Assembly: GCA_017642855.1 (NCBI GenBank)
Contig: JAEPOO010000001.1
Span: forward strand, 1,775,469 to 1,839,468
Direction of reading: 5' to 3'
Length of the DNA: 64,000 bases
From: Pseudomonadales bacterium
Lineage (GTDB): Bacteria > Pseudomonadota > Gammaproteobacteria > Pseudomonadales > Azotimanducaceae
The notes beneath the pieces were generated by a model, which was not told where the DNA came from, did no database searches, and saw only the letters and a list, made by a program, of their open reading frames with translations. The translations under genes and the position numbers were made by a program. Positions 27,258-35,674 of this stretch are shown piece by piece; position 1 is the first letter of the stretch; the number at the start of each line of letters is the position of its first letter.

Positions 27258-27712
27258 TGGCGGATGCACCGCTCAACTATCACCGGGCAACCCCGGAAAT
27301 TGCCACCTCCGGTCAGCCGGACCGGGCCCAGATTCACCGAATCGCGGATGAAGGTTACGAAGCCGTCATCAATCTCGCGATGCACGATTCAGAGAACGCC
27401 ATTCCAGAAGAAGGCAGTCTCGTCGCCTCACTAGGCATGTACTACTTCAACATTCCGGTACCCTTCGATGAACCAACGCCGGATCACCTGAGAGAGTTCA
27501 TGGGACTGATGGACGTACTCGCCGGCAAAAAAGTCTGGGTGCACTGTGCGGTCAATGCTCGCGTATCCGCGTTCATGTATCACTACCTGACCAAGAAACT
27601 CGGTGCTGACGAGGAAGCCGCCACTTCACCTCTGCTGGCTAAATGGCGCGGAAAAATGGATAACGTCTGGCAGGAATTTATGGAGATCACTGAAGATGAA
27701 ATGGCTGGTTAG
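27257..27712 (+). CDS. Protein-tyrosine-phosphatase-fold protein (DUF442-like)
   Basis: The protein has 151 residues. N-terminal ATSGQPDRAQIHRIADEGYEAVINL and the loop VHCAVNARVSAF match the phosphatase fold of the DUF442/beta-lactamase-hydrolase-like group. The active loop is Cys97-x4-Arg102, as in DUF442 proteins, rather than the Cys-x5-Arg of classical phosphatases. The usual Gly is replaced by Asn, so catalytic activity is uncertain. It overlaps both neighbours and is clearly co-translated. A role in acyl-CoA metabolism is not obvious. Confidence 0.78.
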   Translation: MADAPLNYHRATPEIATSGQPDRAQIHRIADEGYEAVINLAMHDSENAIPEEGSLVASLGMYYFNIPVPFDEPTPDHLREFMGLMDVLAGKKVWVHCAVNARVSAFMYHYLTKKLGADEEAATSPLLAKWRGKMDNVWQEFMEITEDEMAG

Positions 27713-28220
27713 TTTTGCATTAATCCTCTTTTCCGTCGGTTTACACGCAGACGTAGTCGCCAAAGGAGAAACTGGTTTCAACCTGAAGATCGTCGACGAG
27801 GTCAGCGTTTGGCCGCAGGAAGCCTATGACCAGTTTGTCAGAGTTGATGAGTGGTGGTTGGAACGTCATTCCTGGTTTGGCAGCAGAAAAAATTTCAGTC
27901 TTGAAACCAAGGCCGGGGGCTGTTTCTGCGAGATCAAAGATGATCAGCAGGTTCTGCATATGCTGGTGACATTCGTGAATCCCGGAGAGGAAATCAAAAT
28001 GGTGGGTGGTCTCGGGCCACTCCAGATGATGGGCCTGACCGGCGGCATGAGCTGGCGATTCGAAGCCCTGGAAAACGGTGAGGGCACCCGCATCATCCAG
28101 ACCTACAACGTCAACGGCTGGGCACCCGGCGGACTCCTGGATCTCGCGGAGATTGTGGACGCTGTTCAAACCAGCCAACTGAAAGCACTGGTGGCCCGCA
28201 TCAATGACCAGACTTCCTGA
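27696..28220 (+). CDS. Secreted SRPBCC/START-like protein
   Basis: The protein has 174 residues from ATG 27696, which begins a clear signal peptide (MKWLVSFALILFSVGLHADV). Earlier in-frame codons lie inside the phosphatase gene. The mature part has the polyketide-cyclase/AHA1-like pattern: VSVWPQEAYDQFVRVDEWW, FSLETKAGGCFCE and TRIIQTYNVNGWAPGGL. These domains bind hydrophobic ligands. Export to the periplasm is unusual but common in this subgroup. The function is unknown. Confidence 0.72.
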   Translation: MKWLVSFALILFSVGLHADVVAKGETGFNLKIVDEVSVWPQEAYDQFVRVDEWWLERHSWFGSRKNFSLETKAGGCFCEIKDDQQVLHMLVTFVNPGEEIKMVGGLGPLQMMGLTGGMSWRFEALENGEGTRIIQTYNVNGWAPGGLLDLAEIVDAVQTSQLKALVARINDQTS

Positions 28221-28843
28221 TGGAAGATGAGTGGCTCAGTCGGGCGAAGCGGCTCCATGCTATTGCTTCCACCGGGATGCATTTTACCGAATCAGAATTC
28301 GACCGTGAGCGTTACGAAGACGTCGCCCGGATCGCAACGCAGATGCTCGCAGACCTTGGCAACAAACCCATAGAACAACTGAGAGACCTTTTCCCGGGCT
28401 TTGGTGCCAGTTACGCAACCCCGATGGTGGATGTCAGAGGCGCCATCATCAGGGATGATCGGATACTGCTGGTACGTGAAAAACTAGATGGTCTCTGGAC
28501 CTTGCCTGGGGGCTACGCAGACGTCGGGCTATCTGCCGGGGAGAACACCATCAAAGAAGTACGCGAGGAATCCGGCCTTGACGTCACTATTCATCGGTTG
28601 ATCGGTGTGTTTCACAAGGCAAAACATGGCTACCGCCAGGACCCGAGGGACTTCTACAAATTTTACTTTCTTTGCCAGGAGGAGAGCGCTCAGGAACCAG
28701 CGATTGGACCTGAAACGACAGACGTCGATTTCTTTTCCCCGTCCGCATTGCCACCTCTCTCGCTGGGCCGTAGCATTCAAGAACACATTGAACTCGCTGT
28801 TGCGTTCAGTCGGAACCCTGATCAGCCAGTCGTCTTCGATTAA
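28220..28843 (+). CDS. Nudix hydrolase with N-terminal accessory domain
   Basis: The protein has 207 residues. The first 65 form a helical Nudix N-terminal domain (LHAIASTGMHFTESEFDRERYED). The Nudix box is GGYADVGLSAGENTIKEVREESGL. Two usual residues differ: the first conserved Glu is Leu, and the Arg of the RE pair is Lys, while the metal-binding EE pair is kept. Related proteins hydrolyse ADP-ribose or other nucleoside diphosphate derivatives. Activity may be altered. It overlaps the SRPBCC gene (TGATG). Confidence 0.8.
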   Translation: MEDEWLSRAKRLHAIASTGMHFTESEFDRERYEDVARIATQMLADLGNKPIEQLRDLFPGFGASYATPMVDVRGAIIRDDRILLVREKLDGLWTLPGGYADVGLSAGENTIKEVREESGLDVTIHRLIGVFHKAKHGYRQDPRDFYKFYFLCQEESAQEPAIGPETTDVDFFSPSALPPLSLGRSIQEHIELAVAFSRNPDQPVVFD

Positions 28844-28856
28844 AGGTACTGCAAAC

Positions 28857-29348
28857 ATGAAGCATCTTATTTGTTGTCTGTTCTTACTGCCGGTGTTCGC
28901 GTGGGCAGAAACCGAATCCACCGGTTCAGCACCAACATTCAGGTTGAACACGCTCGATGGGGAATCCGTCAACTCAGAGAGCCTGCGCGGCAAAGTCATC
29001 TATCTCGACTTCTGGGCTAGCTGGTGCGGCCCCTGCAAGGTGTCCTTTCCCGACATGAAAGCGTTACAGAGCGAATTTGGTAGAGATGTGTTTCAGGTTA
29101 TTGCTGTCAGTGTCGACAGCAACCCGAAGGACGCGAGGCGTTTCGTTGAAAGATTCGAGCCCAACTTCCTCATCCTGACGGATCCGGAGGGTGCAATCGC
29201 AGAACGTTTCAGCATTCCGGCTATGCCCACCAGTTTTCTCATTGATCAGCACGGCAACATACGACATATGCACAAGGGTTATCGGCCCGGCGACGCGGAG
29301 AAGCTTAAGCCGTTGATAGCCGCGCTCACTGGCGAGGACCCAGCATGA
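28857..29348 (+). CDS. TlpA/ResA-like periplasmic thioredoxin
   Basis: The protein has 163 residues from ATG 28857, which gives the signal peptide MKHLICCLFLLPVFAWAE. The thioredoxin fold has the redox site WASWCGPCK (Cys-Gly-Pro-Cys), a VDSNPKDARRFVERF segment and the cis-Pro in IPAMPTSFLID. It should act in the periplasm as a thiol reductant. It is the first gene of a tight module: the next gene overlaps by 4 bases, then come the DUF3570 and ApbE genes. This suggests it keeps cysteines of a module partner reduced. Confidence 0.9.
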   Translation: MKHLICCLFLLPVFAWAETESTGSAPTFRLNTLDGESVNSESLRGKVIYLDFWASWCGPCKVSFPDMKALQSEFGRDVFQVIAVSVDSNPKDARRFVERFEPNFLILTDPEGAIAERFSIPAMPTSFLIDQHGNIRHMHKGYRPGDAEKLKPLIAALTGEDPA

Positions 29349-29551
29349 AGACAGTCATTGGCATCTTTTTACTGCTTTCGCTGGGCGGCTGCGAAACCGT
29401 TCAACCCTGGGAGCGAAACATCCTGGCAAAACCCGGAATGCAAATAGAGTCGGATCCACTTCAGGCCCAGCTTGCGGGTCAGGTTTATGACAGCAAGGAA
29501 GCTTCATCTGGCGGGAACAATCCGGCAGGTGGCGGCTGCGGTTGTAACTGA
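29345..29551 (+). CDS. Small DUF4266-type lipoprotein with Cys-rich C-terminal tail
   Basis: The protein has 68 residues. A lipobox ends in LSLGGC (Cys16). The mature part keeps ETVQPWERNILAKPGM, the DUF4266 signature. The C-terminus is glycine-rich and ends in GGGCGCN. The two tail cysteines may bind a metal, undergo redox exchange with the upstream thioredoxin, or be modified. Overlaps of 4 and 1 bases on the two sides show obligate co-expression with the TlpA-like and DUF3570 proteins. Confidence 0.85.
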   Translation: MKTVIGIFLLLSLGGCETVQPWERNILAKPGMQIESDPLQAQLAGQVYDSKEASSGGNNPAGGGCGCN

Positions 29552-30693
29552 TGAAGAAGTCACCGCTTGCTGTGCTGACAAGCGCCGCTCTTGCTCTGCC
29601 TGCATTCGCAGCAATACAACCCAGCGAGACCTCTATTTCTATTAAAGCTTCTCAATATAAAGAAGAAGATATTGCTGCGTCCGACGTCCTGATTGGCGCC
29701 AACGAACGTTACGACATCGATGTTTACCAGTTCCAATTGACCACACCAATCGGCGCTGACTGGTCTCTGGATGTGAACCTCAACCGAGAGCTTATGAGTG
29801 GCGCTTCACCCTGGGGGACGATCCGGGATTTCACAACCGGCGAACCGACACTGATCATGAGCGGAGCGACGATCGAAGACCAGCGCACTGAGGTCTCTGT
29901 CACCGCTTCGCGCTACTTTACAGATTCCTCTGCGAGCGTCACCGTAAGTCACTCCGATGAAGATGACTACGAAGCCAAAGCAATCGCTGTCGGCGGTGAA
30001 TGGGAACTCATGGACGGCATGGCAACGCTCGCCGTTGGCGCGAGTTACTCCTCCGACGACATTAGACCGACAGATGCACTGAGTTTTAACCGGGTTACCG
30101 AAGAGGAGAAACAAAGCCGGTCCATGTCTGTGTCCTGGACGCACATATTAAATCGCACTTCTCTCTTGCAGATCGGTACCGGCATCACGGAGCGGGATGG
30201 CTATCTGTCAGACCCTTACAAACTGCGTGACGTCAGACCAGACAGCCGACTGGAGAAAACCCTGTCGGCTAAGTACAGAAAGTACTTCGAACAGCCAAAC
30301 GCAGCCATGCATCTGGACTACCGTTACTTTCATGACGACTTTGGCATTCGATCACATACCCTGGATTTTGCATGGCACCAGCCGTTCGGTGATCGCTTCC
30401 AATTGATTCCTGGGGTCCGCTATTACAGCCAGGAAGAAGCCGACTTTTACATACCGATCGATAGTTTCTTCATCTCGCTGGACGAGAACCAGTCCAGCGA
30501 CTTCCGCCTCTCAAGTTTTGGCGCCTGGTCTTTTTCCATTAAAGGTGTTGTCACCCTTGCTGACTGGACGCTTGATCTTGCTTACGAGCGCTACATCAGC
30601 GACGGCGACTACGCGCTCGATGAACCGGATATTGAACACCCCGCTCTGCTTGAGTTCGAGCTGGTGACCTTCGGAGTTAATTATCGTTTCTGA
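29551..30693 (+). CDS. DUF3570 family outer-membrane beta-barrel-like protein
   Basis: The protein has 380 residues with a signal peptide (MKKSPLAVLTSAALALPAFAA). The mature protein consists of alternating amphipathic strands with a C-terminal strand ending in Phe (FELVTFGVNYRF), as in outer-membrane barrels. SWSLDVNLNRELMSGASPW and YRYFHDDFGIRSHTLDFAWHQPFGD match DUF3570. It always appears, as far as I know, beside DUF4266 and ApbE genes. It may form the pore or scaffold of that unit. No enzymatic motif is seen. Confidence 0.85.
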   Translation: MKKSPLAVLTSAALALPAFAAIQPSETSISIKASQYKEEDIAASDVLIGANERYDIDVYQFQLTTPIGADWSLDVNLNRELMSGASPWGTIRDFTTGEPTLIMSGATIEDQRTEVSVTASRYFTDSSASVTVSHSDEDDYEAKAIAVGGEWELMDGMATLAVGASYSSDDIRPTDALSFNRVTEEEKQSRSMSVSWTHILNRTSLLQIGTGITERDGYLSDPYKLRDVRPDSRLEKTLSAKYRKYFEQPNAAMHLDYRYFHDDFGIRSHTLDFAWHQPFGDRFQLIPGVRYYSQEEADFYIPIDSFFISLDENQSSDFRLSSFGAWSFSIKGVVTLADWTLDLAYERYISDGDYALDEPDIEHPALLEFELVTFGVNYRF

Positions 30694-30721
30694 CGAGGTT
30701 TACGCCCTGCAATTCAAGGCA

Positions 30722-31573
30722 ATGGGTTGCCCCTGTGAATTGCGATTGGTGAGCCCAGAGCCGGAAGCACATGCCGAACAGTGTCTGACTGAAATACGAC
30801 GCTTCGAAGCCAAGTATTCACGTTACTCAGAAGACAGCCTGGTCAGCAGAATCAATAACAATGCGGGCATCCGCTCGACATCCATCGACGAAGAAACTGA
30901 CAGGATCCTTGAGTACGCGGATGTCTGTTTTCAGCTGAGCCACGGTAAGTTTGATGTTACCTCCGGCGTCCTGCGTCAGGTATGGCACAAAGACATGAAT
31001 GTGCTGCCCGACCCAAAGGACATTGAATCGGCAACCGCTTTGATCGGATGGGATAAAGTCACTCGGAAAAACGGATCAATCGAACTCCCTGCAACGGGCA
31101 TGCAAATTGACCTCGGCGGCGTTGTTAAAGAATACGTCGCCGATGCCGTCGTCCAGTTAGCAAAAAGCCTCGGCGCAACCTCTGGTGTTGTGAATCTGGG
31201 CGGCGACATCGCGCTCATCGGGCCTCAACCCGACGGCAGGCCCTGGGACATTGGCGTATCTGACCCAGATGATAGCCTGCAGGCGCTCGCTACCATTCAG
31301 TTGAGCAGCGGCGCGATCACGACCAGCGGCGGGTACGAGCGCTTCGTTGAAATCGAAGGGAAGAAGTACAGCCATCTGTTAGATCCGACAACCGGCTGGC
31401 CTGTCGACAACCTTCTGGGGGTCAGCATCATCGCGGATCAGGCAGTGGTCGCGGGAAGCCTGAGCACGATTGCCCTGTTAATGCCTGAACAGGAAGCGCT
31501 CTCCTTTTTGAAAGAAAGTGATGCCCCCTACCTTGCTATCGATACCGGGCGTATGATTCACCGATCCAATTAA
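30722..31573 (+). CDS. apbE: FAD:protein FMN transferase (ApbE)
   Basis: The enzyme attaches FMN covalently to Ser/Thr of target proteins, usually in or facing the periplasm. Family motifs are RFEAKYSRYSEDSLVSRIN, LDLGGVVKEYVADAV, VVNLGGDIALIG, ITTSGGYERF and HLLDPTTGWPV (flavin and Mg2+ sites). From the first ATG it has 283 residues and lacks part of the N-terminal strand. The frame is open upstream to 30674, and a CTG at 30707 has GAGG 8 bases before it, which would add LQFKA. No signal peptide or lipobox is visible with either start, unusual for ApbE. It is the last gene of the TlpA/DUF4266/DUF3570 module. No obvious flavinylation target is in the window apart from those partners. Confidence 0.88.
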   Translation: MGCPCELRLVSPEPEAHAEQCLTEIRRFEAKYSRYSEDSLVSRINNNAGIRSTSIDEETDRILEYADVCFQLSHGKFDVTSGVLRQVWHKDMNVLPDPKDIESATALIGWDKVTRKNGSIELPATGMQIDLGGVVKEYVADAVVQLAKSLGATSGVVNLGGDIALIGPQPDGRPWDIGVSDPDDSLQALATIQLSSGAITTSGGYERFVEIEGKKYSHLLDPTTGWPVDNLLGVSIIADQAVVAGSLSTIALLMPEQEALSFLKESDAPYLAIDTGRMIHRSN

Positions 31574-31590
31574 ACTAATCACAAGAGAGC

Positions 31591-32217
31591 ATGCACATGA
31601 TCAAGCTCTACGGCCTTCGAATGAGTAACTACTACAGCCTGGTGAAAGCCATCCTGTTGGAAAAGGGTCTGGAGTTTGAGGAGGTAAAAGAACCACCCTC
31701 CCAGGAAGAAGGTTTTCTCGCTAAGAGCCCCATGGGCAAGATGCCTGCCATCGAAGTGGATGGCATTTTTATCTCTGAATCACTGGCAATTGCACTATGG
31801 GCAGAACAAACCAAACCCGAGCCTGCCCTGTTACCAGGTGATCCGGTTAAAGCGGCCAAGGTCATGGAACTTTGCTGTCATCTGAAACTTGATGTGGAAC
31901 TGGTTGCTCGCCGCGTTCTACCAGCGGCATTCTTCGGCGCTACCGCCAGCGATGAAGTCATCTCGACCACTGAGCAGGATCTGGAAAAAGGCATGAAGGC
32001 CGTCGCGAGAATCTACCAGGGTTCACCCTTCGCTGCAGGCAATGAATTCACCCTGGCAGATCTGTATACCTTCTATACTTTCGGTTTGACTTCTGGTGTT
32101 GTGCAGAAGATTTATCACAAAGATCTTCTGGCCGACTTTCCACAGATCAGCGCCACCATGGCCGAACTCGCAGCAAGGCCGAGTATTGCTCAGGTAGAAG
32201 CAGACAAAGCGGCCTGA
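31591..32217 (+). CDS. Glutathione S-transferase family protein
   Basis: The protein has 208 residues. The N-terminal thioredoxin-like domain shows IKLYGLRMSNYYSLVKAILLEKGLEF, the cis-Pro in GKMPAIEVDG and the glutathione-contact ISESLAIA. The C-terminal half is the helical domain with NEFTLADLYTF. Residue choices fit proteobacterial GSTs using Ser/Asn rather than Cys. It follows apbE by 17 bases and ends the co-directional run. The substrate is unknown. Confidence 0.88.
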   Translation: MHMIKLYGLRMSNYYSLVKAILLEKGLEFEEVKEPPSQEEGFLAKSPMGKMPAIEVDGIFISESLAIALWAEQTKPEPALLPGDPVKAAKVMELCCHLKLDVELVARRVLPAAFFGATASDEVISTTEQDLEKGMKAVARIYQGSPFAAGNEFTLADLYTFYTFGLTSGVVQKIYHKDLLADFPQISATMAELAARPSIAQVEADKAA

Positions 32218-32499
32218 GTCATTGTGGCTTCCTCTGAGACGTTAGGTGCGTGCCATTTGAGCGCTAACGCCCAAATCACTCTGCCAGAAACCTCACGAAG
32301 TCTGCCGCGTTCTGTCAAAACTCAACTTTTAAAGAGGCCGTCAGGCCCGTTAGATTGAAGGCTTGAACGGGAAAGCGACAAAAATGGAACTTCCATCGGT
32401 CACCAGGCCAACCGCCTGGATCTAAGGTTCACTGACATGCCGATTGCGATGCTGGGTTAGCCGCTGAGTGCCTAGATTCCACGACTATATCCCACGGAG
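32218..32499. other. Intergenic stretch before a transporter remnant
   Basis: No intact gene is seen. The region may contain decayed 5' sequence of the transporter remnant that follows, but I could not recover a continuous frame. Confidence 0.35.
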
Positions 32500-32808
32500 A
32501 TGAGTGTCAGCCTCGCCATGATCGGCTATGTCGTCATAGCCGAGGATGTGGTGGACCTGGACACCATCAGAACGGGTACAGCAAGACCTGCCAGCTACTT
32601 CGCGATTCTCGCTTATATTGGGTGCTCAACCCTGCCGGATGTGCAAAATGGACCGACAGAATTAATGTGGGTTGGTGTACTTTATGGCATCGTGCCAACA
32701 GCGGTTTTTGTGGTCGCCTTTTTTCTTTGTGTTACCCGGCCACTGAGAGAAACCATGCATGAAAAGGTCGAACAAATATTGGGGAAACGCTATGCAAGAC
32801 AAGTGTAA
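32500..32808 (+). pseudogene. C-terminal remnant of an MFS_2 (GPH sugar:cation symporter-like) transporter
   Basis: The 102-codon frame resembles the last part of MelB/GPH-type transporters. AMIGYVVIAEDVVDLDTIRTGTARPASYFA corresponds to the conserved A-M-(I/L)-A-D-x-V-D-x-D-E-x-x-T-G region. PDVQNGPTELMWVGVLYGIVP and the final LRETMHEKVEQIL correspond to the last two helices and tail. A helix between them is missing and the N-terminal nine or ten helices are absent. It overlaps the start of the TPR lipoprotein gene by 17 bases. A decayed gene is more likely than a functional small protein. Confidence 0.55.
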
Positions 32809-34489
32809 ATGGTTGATTGTACTCACCTTGTTACTCACCGCCTGCACGGAATCAGAACCCGAGACGCTTGACGAACGCCCCCTGGAGGCAACACAGGGAG
32901 AACAGGTACTGGCGCCAATCGTACCCGGAAGCGGCACCTACTCAAGACCAACTTCAATCACTGTGTCAGAGGCGCAAGATTTTTTTGATCAGGGTCTGAG
33001 GCTTGCCTGGGGTTTTTACTTCCCGGAATCAATAGCGTCTTATCAGGAAGCCGCCAGATTGGACCCCGACAACCCCATGCCCCACTGGGGTCAGGCTCAC
33101 GCCATGGGACCTAACCCCAATTCTCGTTATGCCATGATGCCGGATGATCCTCAGGGTGAGGGACGCAAAGCCATCAAACGTGCCATGAAGCTGATCGAGA
33201 ATGCCGATCCACTGGAAAAAGAAATCATTCGCGCCATGTACGTTCTGTATGACAAGGCAGGCATCCCCGACAACCACGCTAGAGATCGCGCCTATCTCGC
33301 GGCCATGCGCCAACTGAACAAAACGCACCCTGATGATCCCGACATCGCAGCGCTATATGCCGCCGCTTACATGTCCATCGGCAAATGGGACTACTGGGAC
33401 AAAGACGGCAATCCAAAAGATGAAACTCTCCCGGTTGCAGAGGCACTTGAACACATTATCAGACAAAACAAATCACATCCGGGCGTTCTGCACCTGCACA
33501 TCCACCTGATTGAAGCGTCGCTCGAACCGGAAAGAGCGCTTGTCTCCGCAGATGCCCTCGAGGCGACCTTGCCCATTGGCGGGCACGTGGTTCACATGCC
33601 TGCCCACATCTATGTGCGTGTTGGCCAATACCAGAAAGCCATCGACAGCAATGTCCGATCACAAGAGGTCGACAAGAAATTCGCCGAGATCTGGGGTGAC
33701 AACCACTTTCCGAACATCGGCACCTACCCTCTGTCTCACAAAATCCACTCGGGTCATGCCTTGGACTTTATTCGTTACTCAGCAACGGTGCAGGGCAACT
33801 ACGCGGTGGCCATTGATGCGGCGAACCGTGTTGCCGAGAACATTCATCCCGAACACATGATCAGTCGCGGCCAGAAAGGCACCGCGGCCGTATGGCTCGT
33901 ACAGAAAATCTTCGGCAAATGGGATGACATTCTGGCCATGGAACCGGCGCACTCAAACACCCCCTACCTAAACGGCATCTGGGCTTACGCAAAGGGCAGC
34001 GCTCACCTGGGTAAGGGCGATCTTGCTGCAGCTAAAGCGCAGCTGACCATCCTGAAGGGTATTGCCGACGCACCGAATGCTGACGAGTACCGGGTCGGTG
34101 CAACACCCGCGTCTGCGGTTCTCCGACTTGCCGCGCATGGTCTTAAGGGAGAGGTTCAGATGGCAGAGGGAGACCTCGCCGGTGCCATCGCATCTTTTGA
34201 ATCCGGTGTCGCGATTGAAGATCAGAACAACTACACCGAACCACCGGACTGGGCCCAGCCCATGCGCCATTATCTGGGCGCGGCCCTCCTGAAAGCGGGT
34301 GAAGTAATGAAGGCTGAAGAAGTTTATCGGCGAGATCTTCGCTGGAACCAAAACAACGGCTGGTCACTGCTTGGTATGCACCAGGCCCTAAAAGCACAGG
34401 GTAAGCTTGATGAAGCTCAGCTGTATTACGACAAGTGGCAGGAAGCCTGGGTTTACGCGGATACCGAGATTACCGGCTCTCACCTGTAG
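32792..34489 (+). CDS. TPR-repeat lipoprotein
   Basis: The protein has 565 residues from ATG 32792, with GGGG 7 bases before. The lipobox LLLTAC marks a lipoprotein. TPR-like helix pairs are spread along it (FFDQGLRLAWGFYFPESIASYQEAARLDPDNP, AYAKGSAHLGKGDLAAAKAQL, AHGLKGEVQMAEGDLAGAIASFE, LGAALLKAGEVMKAEEVYRRDL). A central block is His-rich (HLHIHLIEAS, GGHVVHMPAHIYVRVG), conserved in this family and possibly metal-binding. No enzymatic activity is known to me. The upstream transporter remnant is unrelated. Confidence 0.82.
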   Translation: MQDKCKWLIVLTLLLTACTESEPETLDERPLEATQGEQVLAPIVPGSGTYSRPTSITVSEAQDFFDQGLRLAWGFYFPESIASYQEAARLDPDNPMPHWGQAHAMGPNPNSRYAMMPDDPQGEGRKAIKRAMKLIENADPLEKEIIRAMYVLYDKAGIPDNHARDRAYLAAMRQLNKTHPDDPDIAALYAAAYMSIGKWDYWDKDGNPKDETLPVAEALEHIIRQNKSHPGVLHLHIHLIEASLEPERALVSADALEATLPIGGHVVHMPAHIYVRVGQYQKAIDSNVRSQEVDKKFAEIWGDNHFPNIGTYPLSHKIHSGHALDFIRYSATVQGNYAVAIDAANRVAENIHPEHMISRGQKGTAAVWLVQKIFGKWDDILAMEPAHSNTPYLNGIWAYAKGSAHLGKGDLAAAKAQLTILKGIADAPNADEYRVGATPASAVLRLAAHGLKGEVQMAEGDLAGAIASFESGVAIEDQNNYTEPPDWAQPMRHYLGAALLKAGEVMKAEEVYRRDLRWNQNNGWSLLGMHQALKAQGKLDEAQLYYDKWQEAWVYADTEITGSHL

Positions 34490-34906
34490 ATCAATTTCGA
34501 AATGCCGTTCGCGGACCGTCAAGCAGATCCGTGTCTCTTCCAACGAACACCACAAACATCGCATGAAGCATACCGGTCAAGCTTGGGGCGTTGCGGCAGC
34601 AGGTCAAGGACCACATCACCTGTAGTGCCAAACTATGGTTCTGACGACAATCGTTCGGACCCAAGTTGAGAAACAACATCCAGAGTGCGCAGGACCACCA
34701 GGGCACGTGTCGTTCATCAACCAATAACAGCCTGGCTCGCCAATGTGACAGGCCAGCGGGATAAAGAGGGAACAAACAGCACTGAGAAGCCTGATCCCTG
34801 AAAGGCAACCCGGGATAAAGCGATCATGCGAACCACAAAAATGGTTACAGTCGCGCCATCCATCAACGTATGATAGCGAGCGAACACATTGGCAAAGGTG
34901 ACGCGC
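34490..34906. other. Intergenic stretch, no gene seen
   Basis: These 417 bases have only short frames in shifting phases, with no ribosome site or family match. CGGGATAAAG is present twice (about 34757 and 34811). I see no terminator, RNA gene or mobile element. Confidence 0.4.
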
Positions 34907-35674
34907 ATGGAAGACCTCGAACAAGCTGGACTGGACGCCGTTGACCGGTTCATCGACACATGGAATACCCGTGATGCTGAGAACTGGGCGGGTTCCCTGC
35001 ACTTCCCACACGTGCGCCCCTCCCCGTTTGGTGAAATTCGCGTCGCCCCGAACGCCGACGACTATATCGCTATGGCCAACGTCAACTACCAGAAGACCAT
35101 CGACAGCGGCTGGGACCACAGTGAGTGGGACTACAAACAGGTTCTACACACGTCGCCGAAAAAGATCCATGTTGCCGGACAGTGGAGTCGCTATGACACT
35201 GGCGGAAATGTCATTCTCACCACACCGATTGTCTACATCTGCACAAAAATCGATGACAAGTGGGGTATCCAGTCACGTTTCGGGTCCGACCATGTGGGCG
35301 AAGATTTCGACAATACGGAATTGATGGCTCGCGGACTCGCCCTGGTTCAGGACTACATCAATCAGCACAACTCTGGTGTAAGCGCCGCGGCCGCAGAGCT
35401 GCTCAACTACCCACACTTCGACGTCAACGTCGGAGAACTGGACATCACCAACTCCGTATCGGACTTTGAGCGGCTGGACCTCACTTATCAGTTAGAAAAC
35501 CTGATGTCAGTCCAGACGGGCCGGTATTCCATGAACGCTGCCGTAGATATCACCGTGTCGTCAGCTGCGGGTTCAAAACTGATGCAAGGTGTCCTGAATA
35601 TCAACAATCGTGACGGACATCTCGGCATCCAGGCATGGTCGTTTTTGGATCCCAATGAGCCAGTTGGAGATTGA
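34907..35674 (+). CDS. NTF2-like (SnoaL-type) hypothetical protein
   Basis: The protein has 255 residues from ATG 34907, 8 bases after AAGG; a TTG six codons earlier is less likely. VDRFIDTWNTRDAENWAGSLHFPHVR and GQWSRYDTGGNVILTTPIVYICTKIDDKWGIQSRFGSD form the cone-shaped NTF2 fold. The second half (LVQDYINQHNSGVSAAAAELLNYPH onward) resembles a second, weaker copy. Such proteins can be isomerases, cyclases or binding proteins, and no function can be assigned. The methyltransferase gene follows directly after its stop. Confidence 0.7.
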   Translation: MEDLEQAGLDAVDRFIDTWNTRDAENWAGSLHFPHVRPSPFGEIRVAPNADDYIAMANVNYQKTIDSGWDHSEWDYKQVLHTSPKKIHVAGQWSRYDTGGNVILTTPIVYICTKIDDKWGIQSRFGSDHVGEDFDNTELMARGLALVQDYINQHNSGVSAAAAELLNYPHFDVNVGELDITNSVSDFERLDLTYQLENLMSVQTGRYSMNAAVDITVSSAAGSKLMQGVLNINNRDGHLGIQAWSFLDPNEPVGD

